DNA of 64,000 bases from Streptomyces sp. 71268 (GCF_029392895.1 NZ_CP114200.1:8004501-8068500); one strand, 5' to 3'; shown: positions 1 to 9,435, numbered from the stretch's first letter. A program made the numbers and translations. Notes: generated by a model not told the origin, from the letters alone.

Positions 1-543
1 CTGGCCCTGGCGCGCTACCAGCCGCACTCCATCGATCCGCTGCACCTGTCGAAGGTGACTACGACGGAGTTCACCCAACTGGTGCCGCGACGCACGGCCA
101 CCGGGTCCATGACCTCCGACGGCAGGATCCAACTGGAGCTGGCCGGCCCGTTCGCGGCCAACTCGCTCGGCGAACGCGCCGGGACGGGCCTGCCAGGCAT
201 CGCGGCCAGCCGGCGCGTGCGGGCCACCTTCCAGCGGCGCGAGGTGGCCGCCAGCGACCTGGCCTGGACCGACGTCGGGCCACCGGTGGAACTCGGCTGC
301 GCGGCACGCGACGGCGGCTTCGTCTGGACCGGGCTGCTCACGCCCCCGTCCCCGCCCCTCGCGCCGCTGACGGCGCACCGGCTGCGGATCGAGGAGCACG
401 AGACGTACCTGACCGATACGGCCACCGCCACCGACACGGTCACCGTGGGCGGCGGGCCGCTCCCGGTGGGCCGCCGGCTGATCCACGCCGACCACTTCGC
501 CCTGACGCGCACACTGCTGGGCAAGCTCGTGCTCCAGGAGTGA
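1..543 (+). CDS. 3' end of an unidentified protein (N-terminus outside window)
   Basis: The reading frame is open from the first base and ends at TGA 541-543, so about 180 C-terminal residues are visible. The visible part starts LALARYQPHS and is rich in Ala, Thr, Pro and Arg, with alternating hydrophobic stretches that suggest beta structure. There is no obvious signal, membrane segment or catalytic motif. An internal GTG at 55 could be taken as a start, but the frame upstream is equally protein-like and no ribosome binding site precedes it. I do not recognise the family and give no function. A GC-rich hairpin just downstream closes the transcript. Confidence 0.6.
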   Translation: MALARYQPHSIDPLHLSKVTTTEFTQLVPRRTATGSMTSDGRIQLELAGPFAANSLGERAGTGLPGIAASRRVRATFQRREVAASDLAWTDVGPPVELGCAARDGGFVWTGLLTPPSPPLAPLTAHRLRIEEHETYLTDTATATDTVTVGGGPLPVGRRLIHADHFALTRTLLGKLVLQE

Positions 544-556
544 CCTGCCCGCGCGA

Positions 557-577
557 GGCGCCCCGGGCGGGGGCGCC
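557..577 (+). terminator. GC hairpin after the partial gene
   Basis: Arms GGCGCCC (557-563) and GGGCGCC (571-577) pair perfectly around a 7-base loop, 14 bases after the stop at 543. No U-run follows, as is usual in this kind of genome. It could serve the plus-strand partial gene and the minus-strand remnant that ends at 588. Confidence 0.5.
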
Positions 578-587
578 CCGCCGGGGC

Positions 588-940
588 TCAGCCGAACCTG
601 ACGCCGTGCGCGACGGTCAGCGTCGGACCGCCGTTCCAGGTGCCACCGCGCGCCGGCACGGTGGCGATCCTCCCGGAGGCGCGACAGTCGGAGAACCGGT
701 AGACGGTGGCCACCGTGTCCGTGCGGTTGCTGGCGTTGGCCGCGCCGCCGTTGAGCGTGCGGCACCCGTTGGGCGGGTCGGAGATGGTGTCCGGCCTGTT
801 GTTGTCCGCCCGGAGGGGATGTGGGGGGCGATGCCCACCGGAGAGGTCGTCAATCCGGGCTCACCCGAATGGACCTGCACCCAGGGGCGGAAGCGGCTGC
901 CGCGACACAGGTAGGTGAAGCGGAGGTGGCACGCGCGTCG
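588..940 (-). pseudogene. remnant of a small secreted protein gene
   Basis: Read on the minus strand and ending at TGA 590-588, the frame gives a convincing C-terminus with the segment DNNRPDTISDPP, two cysteines, and a tail ending TLTVAHGVRFG. This resembles small secreted actinomycete proteins such as peptidase-inhibitor I36-like proteins. The frame is cut by a stop at 861-863. The likely upstream half (containing WVQVHSGEPG) lies in a different frame, and no start or signal peptide can be joined to it. I read it as a frameshifted, decayed gene. The family name is tentative, and the upper boundary is approximate. Confidence 0.35.
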
Positions 941-1500
941 GGAGGGGGGGCGGTGCACGGGCCGCGCGCCGCGGAGTGTTAACTGTTTGTTGCGCTGTCC
1001 GGCGCTCCAACGGCCCTTCCGTGTGGCCCGGTTCACACCCGCACGCCTCGTTGTGAAACCCGTTTCGTCGTACGGCCACCGCGCTGACCACCACAGTTCG
1101 CGCGGGAGACGCAGGTCCGCGCCCTGATGCGCGCCGGGGCGCGGCGCGTGGAGGGCGCGGCCGGCTCGCGTGAGCGTGCATCACTGTGGAAAACGGCCTT
1201 CAGTGCGCTCTTGTGTCATGTACGCGGGGTGCGCCAAGGTTCAGCCACGGCAGCCCGTCACCCACCTCGTACCGACCGCCTGCACCGGCGCTCGCCCCCA
1301 CGGGAGCGACGGACTGCCTGAGCTGCCGCGACACCTCCGGCGGGGGCCGGCACACCGACCTCCACCAGACCGCGACAGCACGGCTCGGCTCGGCAACACG
1401 GTCCGTCCCAGGCACCTCCCTCGGCCACTCCGTCGCCGAGCCCGAAGAGAACCGCGCATGCAGACCCTGCATCCCCAGCGCGCGTACCGCAGCGCGCCAC
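941..1500. other. gene-free stretch upstream of the protease
   Basis: I find no frame here with protein-like composition. The stretch holds the AT-richer patch around 980-990 and, near 1210-1240, a possible promoter (TTGTGT at about 1211, CAAGGT 18 bases later) for the protease at 1521. The promoter is a weak match and is only suggested. Confidence 0.4.
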
Positions 1501-1520
1501 GATGAGGAGGACCCCTCACC

Positions 1521-2738
1521 ATGGCAATACCCATGCGCAAGTCCCGACTGGCCACGGCGGTCGCCGCAGTGGCCGCCGTCACCGCCATCGGCGCCGTCTC
1601 CGCGCTCCCCGCCCAGGCCACCGAGGCCAAGGCCGCCGAGGGCCGGATCGTCGACGCGGGCACGGCCGGCGCCATCAAGGGCAGCTACATCGTCACCCTG
1701 AACAAGGCCGCCGGGATCGCCTCCACGTCGGGCGAGGGCAAGAGCCTGATCGCCGAGTACGGCGGCACCGTCAGACACACCTACACGGCCGCCCTCAACG
1801 GCTACTCCGCGCAGCTCAGCGAGCGCGAGGCGAAGAAGCTCGCCGCCGACCCGGCCGTCGACCAGGTCATCCAGGACACCGCGGTGCACGCGACCGCCAC
1901 CCAGACCAACCCGCCCAACTGGGGCCTGGACCGCATCGACCAGGCCAACCTGCCGCTGGACCAGAAGTACACCTACCCCGACAGCGCGGGCGGCGGCACC
2001 ACCATCTACATCATCGACACCGGCGTGCGCATCAGCCACCAGGACTTCGGCGGCCGGGCCGTCAACGGCTACGACGCGGTGGACAACGACAACGTCGCCC
2101 AGGACGGCAACGGCCACGGCACGCACGTCGCCTCGACCACGGCGGGCATCGCCCACGGCGTCGCCAAGAAGGCCAAGGTCGTGGCGGTCCGCGTGCTCAA
2201 CGACCAGGGGTCGGGCACCACCGCGGGCGTGGTGGCCGGCATCGACTGGGTGACCAAGAACCACAGCGGCCCCTCGGTGGCCAACATGTCCCTCGGCGGC
2301 GGCGCCAGCTCCGCCCTGGACACGGCCGTGCGCAACTCCATCCGCGCGGGCGTCACCTACGCCGTCGCGGCCGGCAACGACAACCGGGACGCCCGCAACA
2401 CCTCGCCCGCCCGCGTCAGCGAGGCCATCACGGTCGGCGCCACCACGCGCACCGACTCCCGGTCGAGCTTCTCCAACTACGGCTCCATCGTGGACCTGTT
2501 CGCCCCGGGCTCCGACATCACCGCTGCCTGGCGGACCAGCGACACCGCCACCAACACCATCTCCGGCACCTCCATGGCCACCCCGCACGTGGCGGGCGCG
2601 GCCGCCGTCTACCTGGCCAACCACACCAGCGCCACCCCGGCCCAGGTGGCCACGGCCCTGGTGAACGGCGCCACCCCGGGCAAGGTGACCAACCCGGGCA
2701 GCGGCTCGCCCAACAAGCTGCTGCGCATCGTGCCGTAA
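1521..2738 (+). CDS. secreted subtilisin-family (S8) serine protease, proteinase K-like
   Basis: This is an extracellular endopeptidase of 405 residues. A Sec signal (charged start, hydrophobic 10-28, Ala-rich cleavage zone near 32-40) is followed by an I9 propeptide (about 50-125) that should chaperone folding and be removed. The S8 catalytic domain runs from about 134 to the end. The triad is visible: Asp166 in YIIDTGV, His199 in GHGTHVA, Ser351 in GTSMATPHVAG, with oxyanion Asn286 in AAGNDN. There is no C-terminal P-domain or binding module, so it is the short proteinase K-like form. AGGAGG at 1505-1510 sets the ATG at 1521; ATG 1533 is a less likely alternative. It is a single gene closed by its own strong terminator. 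Confidence 0.95.
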   Translation: MAIPMRKSRLATAVAAVAAVTAIGAVSALPAQATEAKAAEGRIVDAGTAGAIKGSYIVTLNKAAGIASTSGEGKSLIAEYGGTVRHTYTAALNGYSAQLSEREAKKLAADPAVDQVIQDTAVHATATQTNPPNWGLDRIDQANLPLDQKYTYPDSAGGGTTIYIIDTGVRISHQDFGGRAVNGYDAVDNDNVAQDGNGHGTHVASTTAGIAHGVAKKAKVVAVRVLNDQGSGTTAGVVAGIDWVTKNHSGPSVANMSLGGGASSALDTAVRNSIRAGVTYAVAAGNDNRDARNTSPARVSEAITVGATTRTDSRSSFSNYGSIVDLFAPGSDITAAWRTSDTATNTISGTSMATPHVAGAAAVYLANHTSATPAQVATALVNGATPGKVTNPGSGSPNKLLRIVP

Positions 2739-2817
2739 CCCCGCCGAACGGCGACCCGTGCTGAGTCACGGGAGCCTCGGCCACACGGCCTGACACCACA
2801 CGCACCACGCACCACAC

Positions 2818-2855
2818 GGCGCACCGCCCCGGGGGCCACCCCGGCGCGGTGCGCC
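2818..2855 (+). terminator. strong terminator after the S8 protease
   Basis: Perfect 10-bp arms GGCGCACCGC (2818-2827) and GCGGTGCGCC (2846-2855), with further CCGG pairing inside. It sits between the convergent protease and cupin genes and can act in both directions. Confidence 0.75.
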
Positions 2856-2925
2856 GCCACGCGTGCGCACGCCGGGACCGGCCATCGCGGCCCGGCCGCC
2901 ACCGGGGACCCGGGGCCGCGATGGC

Positions 2926-3498
2926 TCAGTGCTCGGGCAGGGCCGTGCCGCAGCGCCCGCAGTAGCGGGCGTCGGTCTCGGGCGCGAGGCGCCCGCACTC
3001 GACGCACACGCGGTGCAACAGGCAGGCCGCCTCGCCACCGGTCCGCTCGACCGGGGCGGGGGCGCCGACGGTGAGCCCGGGGCGGCGGCGGTGCACGGTG
3101 AGGTAGGTGAGACCGGCGGCGCCGGCGTACAGCGCCCGCCGCGAGCCGTGCGGAAGCCACACGAGCGCACCCGGCCCGAGCGCGGCCTGAGCCTCGCCCG
3201 CCCCGTCTGCCCGGTCCGCCTCGTCTGCCTCGTCCGACCGTCCGACCGCGCCGCCCTCCGGAGCCGCCTCGCCGCCGCCCGTCAGGTGCCCGTCACCCTC
3301 GATGACGTACAGGAGCACGTCCAACCGCGCCTCCAGATGCGCCGCGACCCGGGCGCCCGGGGGCAGCCGGATGACGTTGGCGTCCAGTTGTCGCTGGTCG
3401 ACAGCGAGCCGCCACAGGGCGCCGCGCTGCTCCGTGGCCGCCTCCTCGGTCAGCTCGCTCACCTGGGCGAGCACCCGGGGCTCAGGGACCGCTGCCAC
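2926..3498 (-). CDS. cupin-fold protein with C-terminal zinc ribbon
   Basis: A 190-residue protein of unknown role. A cupin barrel fills about residues 1-140 (core segments LDANVIRLPPGA and LVWLPHGSRRAL), interrupted by an acidic Asp/Ala/Glu-rich insert. Near the C-terminus CVECG and CGRCG form a four-cysteine zinc ribbon, so metal or protein binding is likely. The frame stays open far upstream, but that part is arginine/proline noise. I chose GTG 3498 because AAAGGGGG lies 5-6 bases before it and the family normally begins just before the PEPRVL segment. Actinomycetes carry close relatives annotated only as cupin proteins. It faces the protease terminator and has no operon partner. Confidence 0.8.
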   Translation of the reverse strand: MAAVPEPRVLAQVSELTEEAATEQRGALWRLAVDQRQLDANVIRLPPGARVAAHLEARLDVLLYVIEGDGHLTGGGEAAPEGGAVGRSDEADEADRADGAGEAQAALGPGALVWLPHGSRRALYAGAAGLTYLTVHRRRPGLTVGAPAPVERTGGEAACLLHRVCVECGRLAPETDARYCGRCGTALPEH

Positions 3499-4207
3499 CA
3501 GGACCCCCTTTCTCGGCTCGGCTGTTTCGGCACAGTGTTCCGCATCGTACGAAACGAACGACGCGCTCTCCGACCGTGAGCCGTCCCCGACCCCGACCCT
3601 GACCGCGAGCCGACCCTGGCCCGTCGGCCCTCCGGACGCCGGGGCCCGCACGGGCCGGTCGGACGGAGCCTCGGGGGCGGGATGGGCGGCTAGCGGGACA
3701 GATGGGGACCAAGGGGCGGGGGAAGCTCCGATCGGTACCGGCCGTTCGGGCGCGGCGTCTGCCGCGACGCCGCTTGGCGCGCTCACCACCGCGCACGCGC
3801 CGGGAGCGCCGCGTGGCGCGTCGGCGCCTCCGGACGCGCCGCGCCATGTGCCGTGCCCAGGGCCGGGTCCAACGCGCGCGCCGACGCGCGGACCGTGGCC
3901 AATTCCCGCTTCGCCCGTACGTGGGCCCCGTAGACGCCCGCACGGGGGAGGTGGTGACGTAGAGCCCGAGCATCCGCGGTGCGGTAGTCGGCTCCTGAGC
4001 GAGCCGGTACGAGAGCGGAGCAAGTGCCCCAGGTCGTGCGCGCGTCCCACGGTGACGCGTGCGTGCCCTGGTGCGCCCGTGCCGCGCCGGGCCGTCGAGG
4101 CCGGCGATGCGGAGCGAGACGAGCGAAGCCGGTGGCCGAGCCGCCGTGCGCACCAACGAACGGGAGAACCACGGCCACGAACGAGACGCGCGCGAGACGA
4201 AGAAGAC
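3499..4207. other. 700-bp gap between divergent genes, no gene seen
   Basis: All open frames here are arginine/proline-rich by-products of high GC, with no recognisable domain and no ribosome binding site. The gap separates the minus-strand cupin gene from the plus-strand SGNH hydrolase and must hold both promoters. I cannot place either with confidence. Confidence 0.4.
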
Positions 4208-4220
4208 AAGGAGCACATCC

Positions 4221-5558
4221 ATGAGTGACCGGACACGACACGCATCGGCGAGCCGGGGAGCGGACCTCGGGTCCCGGCGCTTACGGGCGGCGGCCCGCCC
4301 CCTGGCGGTGCTGTTCTCGGCGGGGGCGCTGCTGGTGCTGCCCCCCGCGCCGATGTCGGTGGCCGACAGCGGCGCGCCGACCACCACCACGGCGGGCGCC
4401 GAACGGCTCAACGGCAAGACCTGGCAAGGCGGTTGGTCGACCTCCGTCCAGCAGCCCGGACGAGGTCTGTTCCCCAACTGGTCGCAGCAGGGCTTCAAGC
4501 AGCAGACGCTGCGGCAGGTGGTCCGGGTCAGCGTCGGGGGCACGAGCGCCCGCTTCAAGCTCTCAAACCGTTACGGCACCGCCCCGCTGAAGGTGACCGG
4601 GGCCACGGTCGGCCGTACGGACAAGGGCGCGGCGGTGCGCGAGGACACGAGCCGGCCGCTGGCCTTCGGGAAGAAGGAGTCGGTGACGATCCCGGCGGGT
4701 GGCGAGGTGTTCACCGACGCGGTGCCGCTGCGGGTCAGGGCGCTGGAATCGCTGACCGTCACGCTGTACCTGCACGAGCCGACCGGTCCGGCCACGTACC
4801 ACATGGCGGCCTCCGCCACGGCCTACCGGGCGGCGGGCGACCAGCGGCCCGACGAGAGCGGCAAGCCCTTCACCGAGACCTCGGCGTCCTGGTACTACCT
4901 CGCCGACGTCGAGGTGCGCGGCAAGGGCGACGGGCGGCGCGACGGCGTGGTGACCTTCGGCGACTCGATCACCGACGGGATGGGCTCGACCATCGACGCC
5001 AACAACCGCTACCCGGACGACCTGGCGGAACGGTTCGTCCGGGAGGAGGGCCCGCGCAGCATCCTCAACCACGGGATCAGCGGCAACATGGTCACCGTCG
5101 GCACCCCGGGCACGGGCGAGAGCGGCGTGGACCGCTTCGCCAAGGACGTGCTGGCCGAGCCGGGCATCCGCACGGTCATCGTGCTGGAGGGCATCAATGA
5201 CATCGGACTGGGTGGGATGGGGCAGATCCCGGACGTGTCGGTCGAGCAACTGATCGCCGGCCACCGCGACATCATCCGTCAGGCCCGCGCCAAGGGCCTC
5301 AAGGTGATCGGCTCGACCCTGGTCCCCTTCAAGGGCGCCGGGTACTACACCGACCGCGGCGAGACCAAGCGCGACGAGCTGAACAAGTGGATACGCACCT
5401 CCGGCGCCTACGACGAGGTCGTCGACCTCGACAAGGTGCTGGCCGACCCCGCCGACGAGGACCGGCTGCTCCCCGCCTACGACAGCGGCGACCACCTGCA
5501 CCCGAGCGACGCCGGCTACCACGCGATGGCCGAGGCCATCGACATCGACGAGCTGTGA
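4221..5558 (+). CDS. secreted SGNH/GDSL hydrolase (lipase/esterase-like)
   Basis: A 445-residue exported hydrolase acting on an ester or acetyl substrate outside the cell. The N-terminus has a charged region then a hydrophobic stretch (about 30-50) as a Sec signal. A beta-rich N-terminal domain (about 65-235) precedes the SGNH domain. The nucleophile Ser249 sits in GDSITDG, the block III Asn is in GINDIG, and Asp424 and His427 lie in the DHLHPS box. AAGGAG at 4208-4213 supports ATG 4221; an upstream GTG at 4059 adds only basic filler. The two-domain layout matches secreted actinomycete SGNH proteins annotated as lipases or rhamnogalacturonan-acetylesterase-like. The substrate is unknown. Confidence 0.88.
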   Translation: MSDRTRHASASRGADLGSRRLRAAARPLAVLFSAGALLVLPPAPMSVADSGAPTTTTAGAERLNGKTWQGGWSTSVQQPGRGLFPNWSQQGFKQQTLRQVVRVSVGGTSARFKLSNRYGTAPLKVTGATVGRTDKGAAVREDTSRPLAFGKKESVTIPAGGEVFTDAVPLRVRALESLTVTLYLHEPTGPATYHMAASATAYRAAGDQRPDESGKPFTETSASWYYLADVEVRGKGDGRRDGVVTFGDSITDGMGSTIDANNRYPDDLAERFVREEGPRSILNHGISGNMVTVGTPGTGESGVDRFAKDVLAEPGIRTVIVLEGINDIGLGGMGQIPDVSVEQLIAGHRDIIRQARAKGLKVIGSTLVPFKGAGYYTDRGETKRDELNKWIRTSGAYDEVVDLDKVLADPADEDRLLPAYDSGDHLHPSDAGYHAMAEAIDIDEL

Positions 5559-5867
5559 CCCGGCGCGCGGCCTCCGCTGACCAGTCATAACGGCACAACG
5601 CCCGTACCAGGGAAGCTGGTTGGGAGCGAAAGCCCACGCGGGCACAGCACTCCCGAGCCGTCGCGGGGAGGCGAGCGGCGGGCCGGCCCACGGGCGGGTG
5701 TGCGGGCCGTGCGCTGGGGGCGTGGGCGCGCGTGGGCGGGCACCCGCCGGTCGTCCCGAGCCCTGTCCGGGCATCGGGGCGACCGGCGTGGCCCGTGGGC
5801 GGAAGCCCCGTCGGACCCGGCGGGCACCCGGAGGACGGAGGACGGACGGCCAGGGCGCACGTGGCCG
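5559..5867. other. convergent intergenic region, no gene seen
   Basis: 309 bases between the SGNH hydrolase and the minus-strand phosphoribosyltransferase. I see only short GC-rich inverted repeats and no protein-like frame. Confidence 0.4.
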
Positions 5868-6515
5868 TCAGGGGCGGTCGGCCCGCAGCACCCGGAGCAC
5901 CTCCGCGTCCGTGAGCTGCGCGAAGTCCGCGTACCAGGAGCCGACCGCGTGGAAGGCGGGCGGCTGTTCCACGCAGACGACCTCGTCGGCCTCCGGGCGC
6001 AGCAGGTCCACCGCGTCCGGCGCGCCCACCGGCGCCGCCATGACCAGGCGGGCCGGCCCGCGGGCGCGCGCGAAGCGCAGGGCGGCCCGGGCCGTCGAGC
6101 CGGTCGCCAGGCCGTCGTCCACCACGATCGCGGTGCGGCCGGCGAGTTCGGGCTCCGGCCTGCCCTGCCGGTACAGGGCGGTACGCCGCCGCAACTCCTC
6201 CCGCTCGCGGTCCGCGATCGGCGCGAGATCGTCCTCGACCAGCCCGAGCTGCGCCAGCGCCGCCTGGTCGTACTGGGGCGGGTCGTCGCCCACCACCGCG
6301 CCGAGCCCGACCTCCGCGGCGAACGGCGCCCCGATCTTGCGTACGACGATGATGTCCAGCGGCGCGGCCAGGGCCCGGGCCACCTCGTCCGCGACCGGCA
6401 ACCCGCCCCGGGGCAGCGCCAGCACCAGGGGATCGGGGTGCCGGCCGCCGGTGCGGTAGTGCGACAGCCGCTCGGCCAGGGCGCGGCCCGCCGCGCGGCG
6501 ATCGGCGAAGCGCAT
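5868..6515 (-). CDS. phosphoribosyltransferase-family protein
   Basis: A 215-residue cytoplasmic protein with the type I phosphoribosyltransferase fold. The PRPP-binding loop is AIVVDDGLATGST (residues about 130-142). The N-terminal segment LALPRGGLPVADEVA and the strand PLDIIVVRKIG are typical of the stand-alone PRTase family that is often found beside dienelactone hydrolases or stress genes. The true base substrate of this family is unknown. The start ATG 6515 has GGAGAGGAG about 8 bases upstream. It is transcribed alone. The downstream neighbour converges on it, and the S4 gene upstream is separated by a strong hairpin. Confidence 0.85.
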   Translation of the reverse strand: MRFADRRAAGRALAERLSHYRTGGRHPDPLVLALPRGGLPVADEVARALAAPLDIIVVRKIGAPFAAEVGLGAVVGDDPPQYDQAALAQLGLVEDDLAPIADREREELRRRTALYRQGRPEPELAGRTAIVVDDGLATGSTARAALRFARARGPARLVMAAPVGAPDAVDLLRPEADEVVCVEQPPAFHAVGSWYADFAQLTDAEVLRVLRADRP

Positions 6516-6710
6516 CGGTGGCTCTCCTCTCCGCGAGGTGTCGGGCCGCCCTCGGGGTGGGGCAGCCGCGGCGCGCGGCGCCGGGTGGCGGGGACGGCCG
6601 CGCCGACGGGTTCGGCGCCCCGCGCCCACGATCCCTACCCGCCGCCGGCCCCCGGGCGTCCCCGCATCCGGGTGGTCCGCGCCGGGCCGCGCACCGGGCC
6701 CGGCACCACG

Positions 6711-6751
6711 ACAGCCGGGTGACGCCCCGAGATCGGGAGCCACCCGGCTGT
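6711..6751. terminator. perfect bidirectional hairpin
   Basis: Arms ACAGCCGGGTG (6711-6721) and CACCCGGCTGT (6741-6751) pair without mismatch around a 19-base loop. It lies 15 bases after the S4 protein stop on the minus strand and ends that transcript before the phosphoribosyltransferase. Confidence 0.75.
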
Positions 6752-6765
6752 CACCGCCGCCGTAC

Positions 6766-7140
6766 TCAGTTGCCGCGCAGGCGCTCCATCTCGCGCCGGT
6801 CGCGCTTGGTGGGCCGGCCCGCGCCACGGTCCCGTACGCCGAGCAGCGCGATCTCCTCGCGCGGCGGCGGGGGCGGGCTGTTGTCCACGTAGCACTCGGC
6901 GGCGATCGCGGCGCCGACCCGCTTGCGCACCAGCTTCGAGACCACGACGACGCGCTCGCGTCCCGCGTGGAACAACCGCACCTCGTCCCCCGGCCGCACG
7001 GCCGCCGCGGGCTTGGCCCGGTCGCCGTTGATACGTACGTGGCCGCCCCGGCACGCCGTCGCGGCCGCGGAACGGGTCTTGGTCAGCCGCACCGACCAGA
7101 TCCAACTGTCGACTCGTACGGTGCCCTCGTCTGCCGTCAT
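6766..7140 (-). CDS. S4-domain RNA-binding protein (Hsp15-like)
   Basis: 124 residues. The S4 RNA-binding domain covers about 8-75, with the characteristic core VDSWIWSVRLTKTRSAAATA and HVRINGDRAKPA. A basic tail (GRPTKRDRREMERLRGN) follows. Hsp15-type proteins bind 50S subunits carrying stalled nascent chains, and that role is inferred from family only. The start at ATG 7140 gives the usual family N-terminus. No clear Shine-Dalgarno sequence precedes it, so an internal start is possible but would remove part of the S4 domain. Confidence 0.85.
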   Translation of the reverse strand: MTADEGTVRVDSWIWSVRLTKTRSAAATACRGGHVRINGDRAKPAAAVRPGDEVRLFHAGRERVVVVSKLVRKRVGAAIAAECYVDNSPPPPPREEIALLGVRDRGAGRPTKRDRREMERLRGN

Positions 7141-7415
7141 GGCACCGACTCTAGCGCCGTGCCCGCGATCACCGGGGTGGGTTTTCGCCCGGGCCGGGCC
7201 CCGCGCTCCCGGTCGGACGGCGCGCGGGCGGCGCGCGGGAGACCGTCGCGCTCCCCGTCCGCGTGGCGGGCCGGCGTGGCAGGTGGCATGCATGCGATGG
7301 GACGGGCACGGTACCCGACTGGCGACGAGTGTGATCCGTGGGTCACGGCCCGTAGCCCGCTCGACCCGCCGGGTGGCCGACCTGCTGGGTGGCACCGCAC
7401 CGAGGGAGTGAGTCG

Positions 7416-8006
7416 ATGAGCGCGAGAGCGACGCGGCGTGGCCTGGGCCGCCCGCTGTGGCGCTGGCGGCGCAACCCGTTGCGCCGCCGTACGGACGTGA
7501 TCGAGGCGTGGTCCCTGCTCCTCGCGGCCGTGATCATGGCGGTGGGCGGAGTGGCCCTCGGCGTCACGACGGCCCTGCTGGCGCGGGAGCCGCTCATGGA
7601 GCAGCACGAGAACCGGCACCAGACGCAGGCCGTACTCGTCAGGGACGTGCCGCAGCGGCCCACGGAACTGGGCGAACCGGGAGCGAACCGGGTGCGGGCC
7701 ACCGTCCGCTGGACGGACGTCTCGGGCACCACGCACACCGGGCAAACGCGGGTGGACGAGGGGCGCGAGGCGGGCGAGCGGGTGACCATCTGGACCGACG
7801 AGCGCGGCGAACTGACCACCGCGCCGCTCAGCCCTGCGCAGGCGGCCACCCGGGCGGCCGTGGTGGGTGCCATAACGGCCACCGGCTTCTGCTGCCTGAC
7901 CCTGAGCGCCCACCGCCAGGTGCGGCGACGCCTCGACCGGGAACGCGCCGCGCAGTGGGAGCGCGCCTGGGCCGAGGTCGGCCCGCGCTGGAGCGGGCGC
8001 GTGTGA
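7416..8006 (+). CDS. two-helix membrane protein, Rv1733c-like
   Basis: A 196-residue integral membrane protein. A basic cytoplasmic start is followed by one transmembrane helix (about 32-57, SLLLAAVIMAVGGVALGVTT). An extracytoplasmic domain of about 85 residues (VRATVRWTDVSG...TIWTDERG) comes next, then a second helix (about 147-168) and a basic tail. This layout matches the Rv1733c-like family, common in many copies in Streptomyces and of unknown function. GAGGGAG at 7402-7408 fits ATG 7416; an upstream in-frame start at 7389 would add nine residues. Confidence 0.8.
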   Translation: MSARATRRGLGRPLWRWRRNPLRRRTDVIEAWSLLLAAVIMAVGGVALGVTTALLAREPLMEQHENRHQTQAVLVRDVPQRPTELGEPGANRVRATVRWTDVSGTTHTGQTRVDEGREAGERVTIWTDERGELTTAPLSPAQAATRAAVVGAITATGFCCLTLSAHRQVRRRLDRERAAQWERAWAEVGPRWSGRV

Positions 8007-8054
8007 CCCGGTGCCGCGCAAGCACCGGTGCGGGCGCCAGCATCGGGGCCGGCC

Positions 8055-9435
8055 TCAGCGCCGGCTCGCCGTGCCGAAGAGCTGTGTCCAGTACGTGCCG
8101 GCCACACTGCCCGTGGCGTACCCGACGCCGATCTCGTCGAAGCCGGGGGAGAGGATGTTGGCCCGGTGGCCGGGGCTGTTCATCCAGCCGCGGAGCACGT
8201 CGGCGGCGCCGCGCTGGCCGCAGGCGATGTTCTCGCCGATGCCGCGGTGCCGGCAGCCGGCCGCCGCCGCCCGGTCCCACGGCTGCCGCCCCTCGGGCGT
8301 GGTGTGGGCGTAGAAGTCGCGGGCCACCATGTCGGCGCTGTGCGCCTGGGCGGCCGTCGCCAGGCCGGGGTCGACGGCGAGCGGGCGCAGCCCGGCGGCC
8401 GAGCGCTCGGCGTTGGTGAGCGCCACCACCTCCGCCACCAGGCGCGCCAGGCCCGTGGTCGAGAACGGCGATGCCCACAGCGCCGTCCAGTACACGTCGC
8501 CCGAGGCCGCGCCGACGGCCCGGCCGACGCCGGCGTGGGCGACCGACGGATCGAGCAGCGGCCCGCCGCGCGCGGCGTCGGACCGGCAGTAGTCCACCAA
8601 CTCGGCGGCCGTACGCGGCCCGGAGACCAGGTGCTCGGCGATGGTCAGGCAGACGTAGCCGGTTCGCGCGACGCGCTGGTAGACCGAGACCCCGTCCGGG
8701 CCCTGGGCGTCCAACCGCTCCTGGGCGGCCATCGCCGCGGCGTGCGCGTCGGCCGCGCTGGTCAGGCGCCCGTCGGGGGCGACGGGACGCGCGCCGGCGC
8801 GCGAGCGCAGCGCGTTGACCCGGGCCAGGGCCTCGCCGGTCGCGTCCGCACCGGCGTCGCCCGGCGCCAACGGGCCGCGACCGCCGGCCGGCGCGAGCGG
8901 CGCGCGGTGGGCGCCCGCCGACGGGGCGGGCGCGGGGGGCCGGGGGAGGCGGGGCCTCGTCCAGCACGTCCACGCCGAAGTCGCGGGCCACCCCGGCCAA
9001 CCCGTCCGCGTACCCCTGGCCCAGTGCCCGCACCTTCCACCGCGCGCCGCGCCGGTAGACCTCGGCGAGCAGCAGCACCGTCTCCCGGCCCGTGCGGCGC
9101 GGGGTGAAGCGGGTGACGAGCCCGCCGTCGGGCCCCGCGACGCTCAACGCGGGCGCCGGCAGCGCGCTGAGCGCCGCGCCGGGCTCGGCCGGGCTGACCA
9201 CCACGGTGACCCGGCTGGCGCCGGGGCGCAGGTGCTCGGGCCGCAGCGTGAGCGCGTTCCCGTCCAGCCGCACGCCGGGCGCGCTGGGCTGGTTGAAGAA
9301 GACGAAGTCCGCGTCGCCACCGACCCGTCCACCCTCGTCGGTGATCAACGCCGACACGTCGAAGGGCCCGGGCACGCGAAGCGTCAGCGCGCCCTCGGGC
9401 AGGGCCTGGTTGGCACCGGGAACCAGCTCGTCCAT
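8055..9435 (-). pseudogene. TerD-CAP-CAP fusion gene broken by a one-base frameshift
   Basis: On the minus strand a TerD-type domain (from ATG 9435; MDELVPG..., DADFVFFNQPSAP, to DFGVDVLDEAPPPP) lies in one frame. Two tandem CAP domains (about 8850-8058; segments VNALRSRAGARPV, then LTNAERSAAGLRPL and MNSPGHRANILSP) lie in another. Related Streptomyces proteins carry exactly TerD, Pro/Ala linker and CAP-CAP as one chain of about 450 residues. Here the linker crosses a G6 run (plus 8934-8939), where one base gained or lost would join the frames. As given, translation from 9435 runs into arginine-rich nonsense, and the CAP part alone has only a TTG start at 8870. It may be a sequencing error, a true pseudogene, or slippage. 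Confidence 0.75.

Noticed and set aside
3499..4245. N-terminal extension of the cupin protein to position 4245
   Set aside because: The extra 250 residues are Arg/Pro/Ser/Gly noise, and GTG 3498 has a good ribosome binding site at the family's usual start.
8055..8870. Stand-alone CAP protein starting at TTG 8870
   Set aside because: No ribosome binding site or signal peptide is present, and the linker before it continues naturally from the TerD half, so a frameshifted fusion explains it better.
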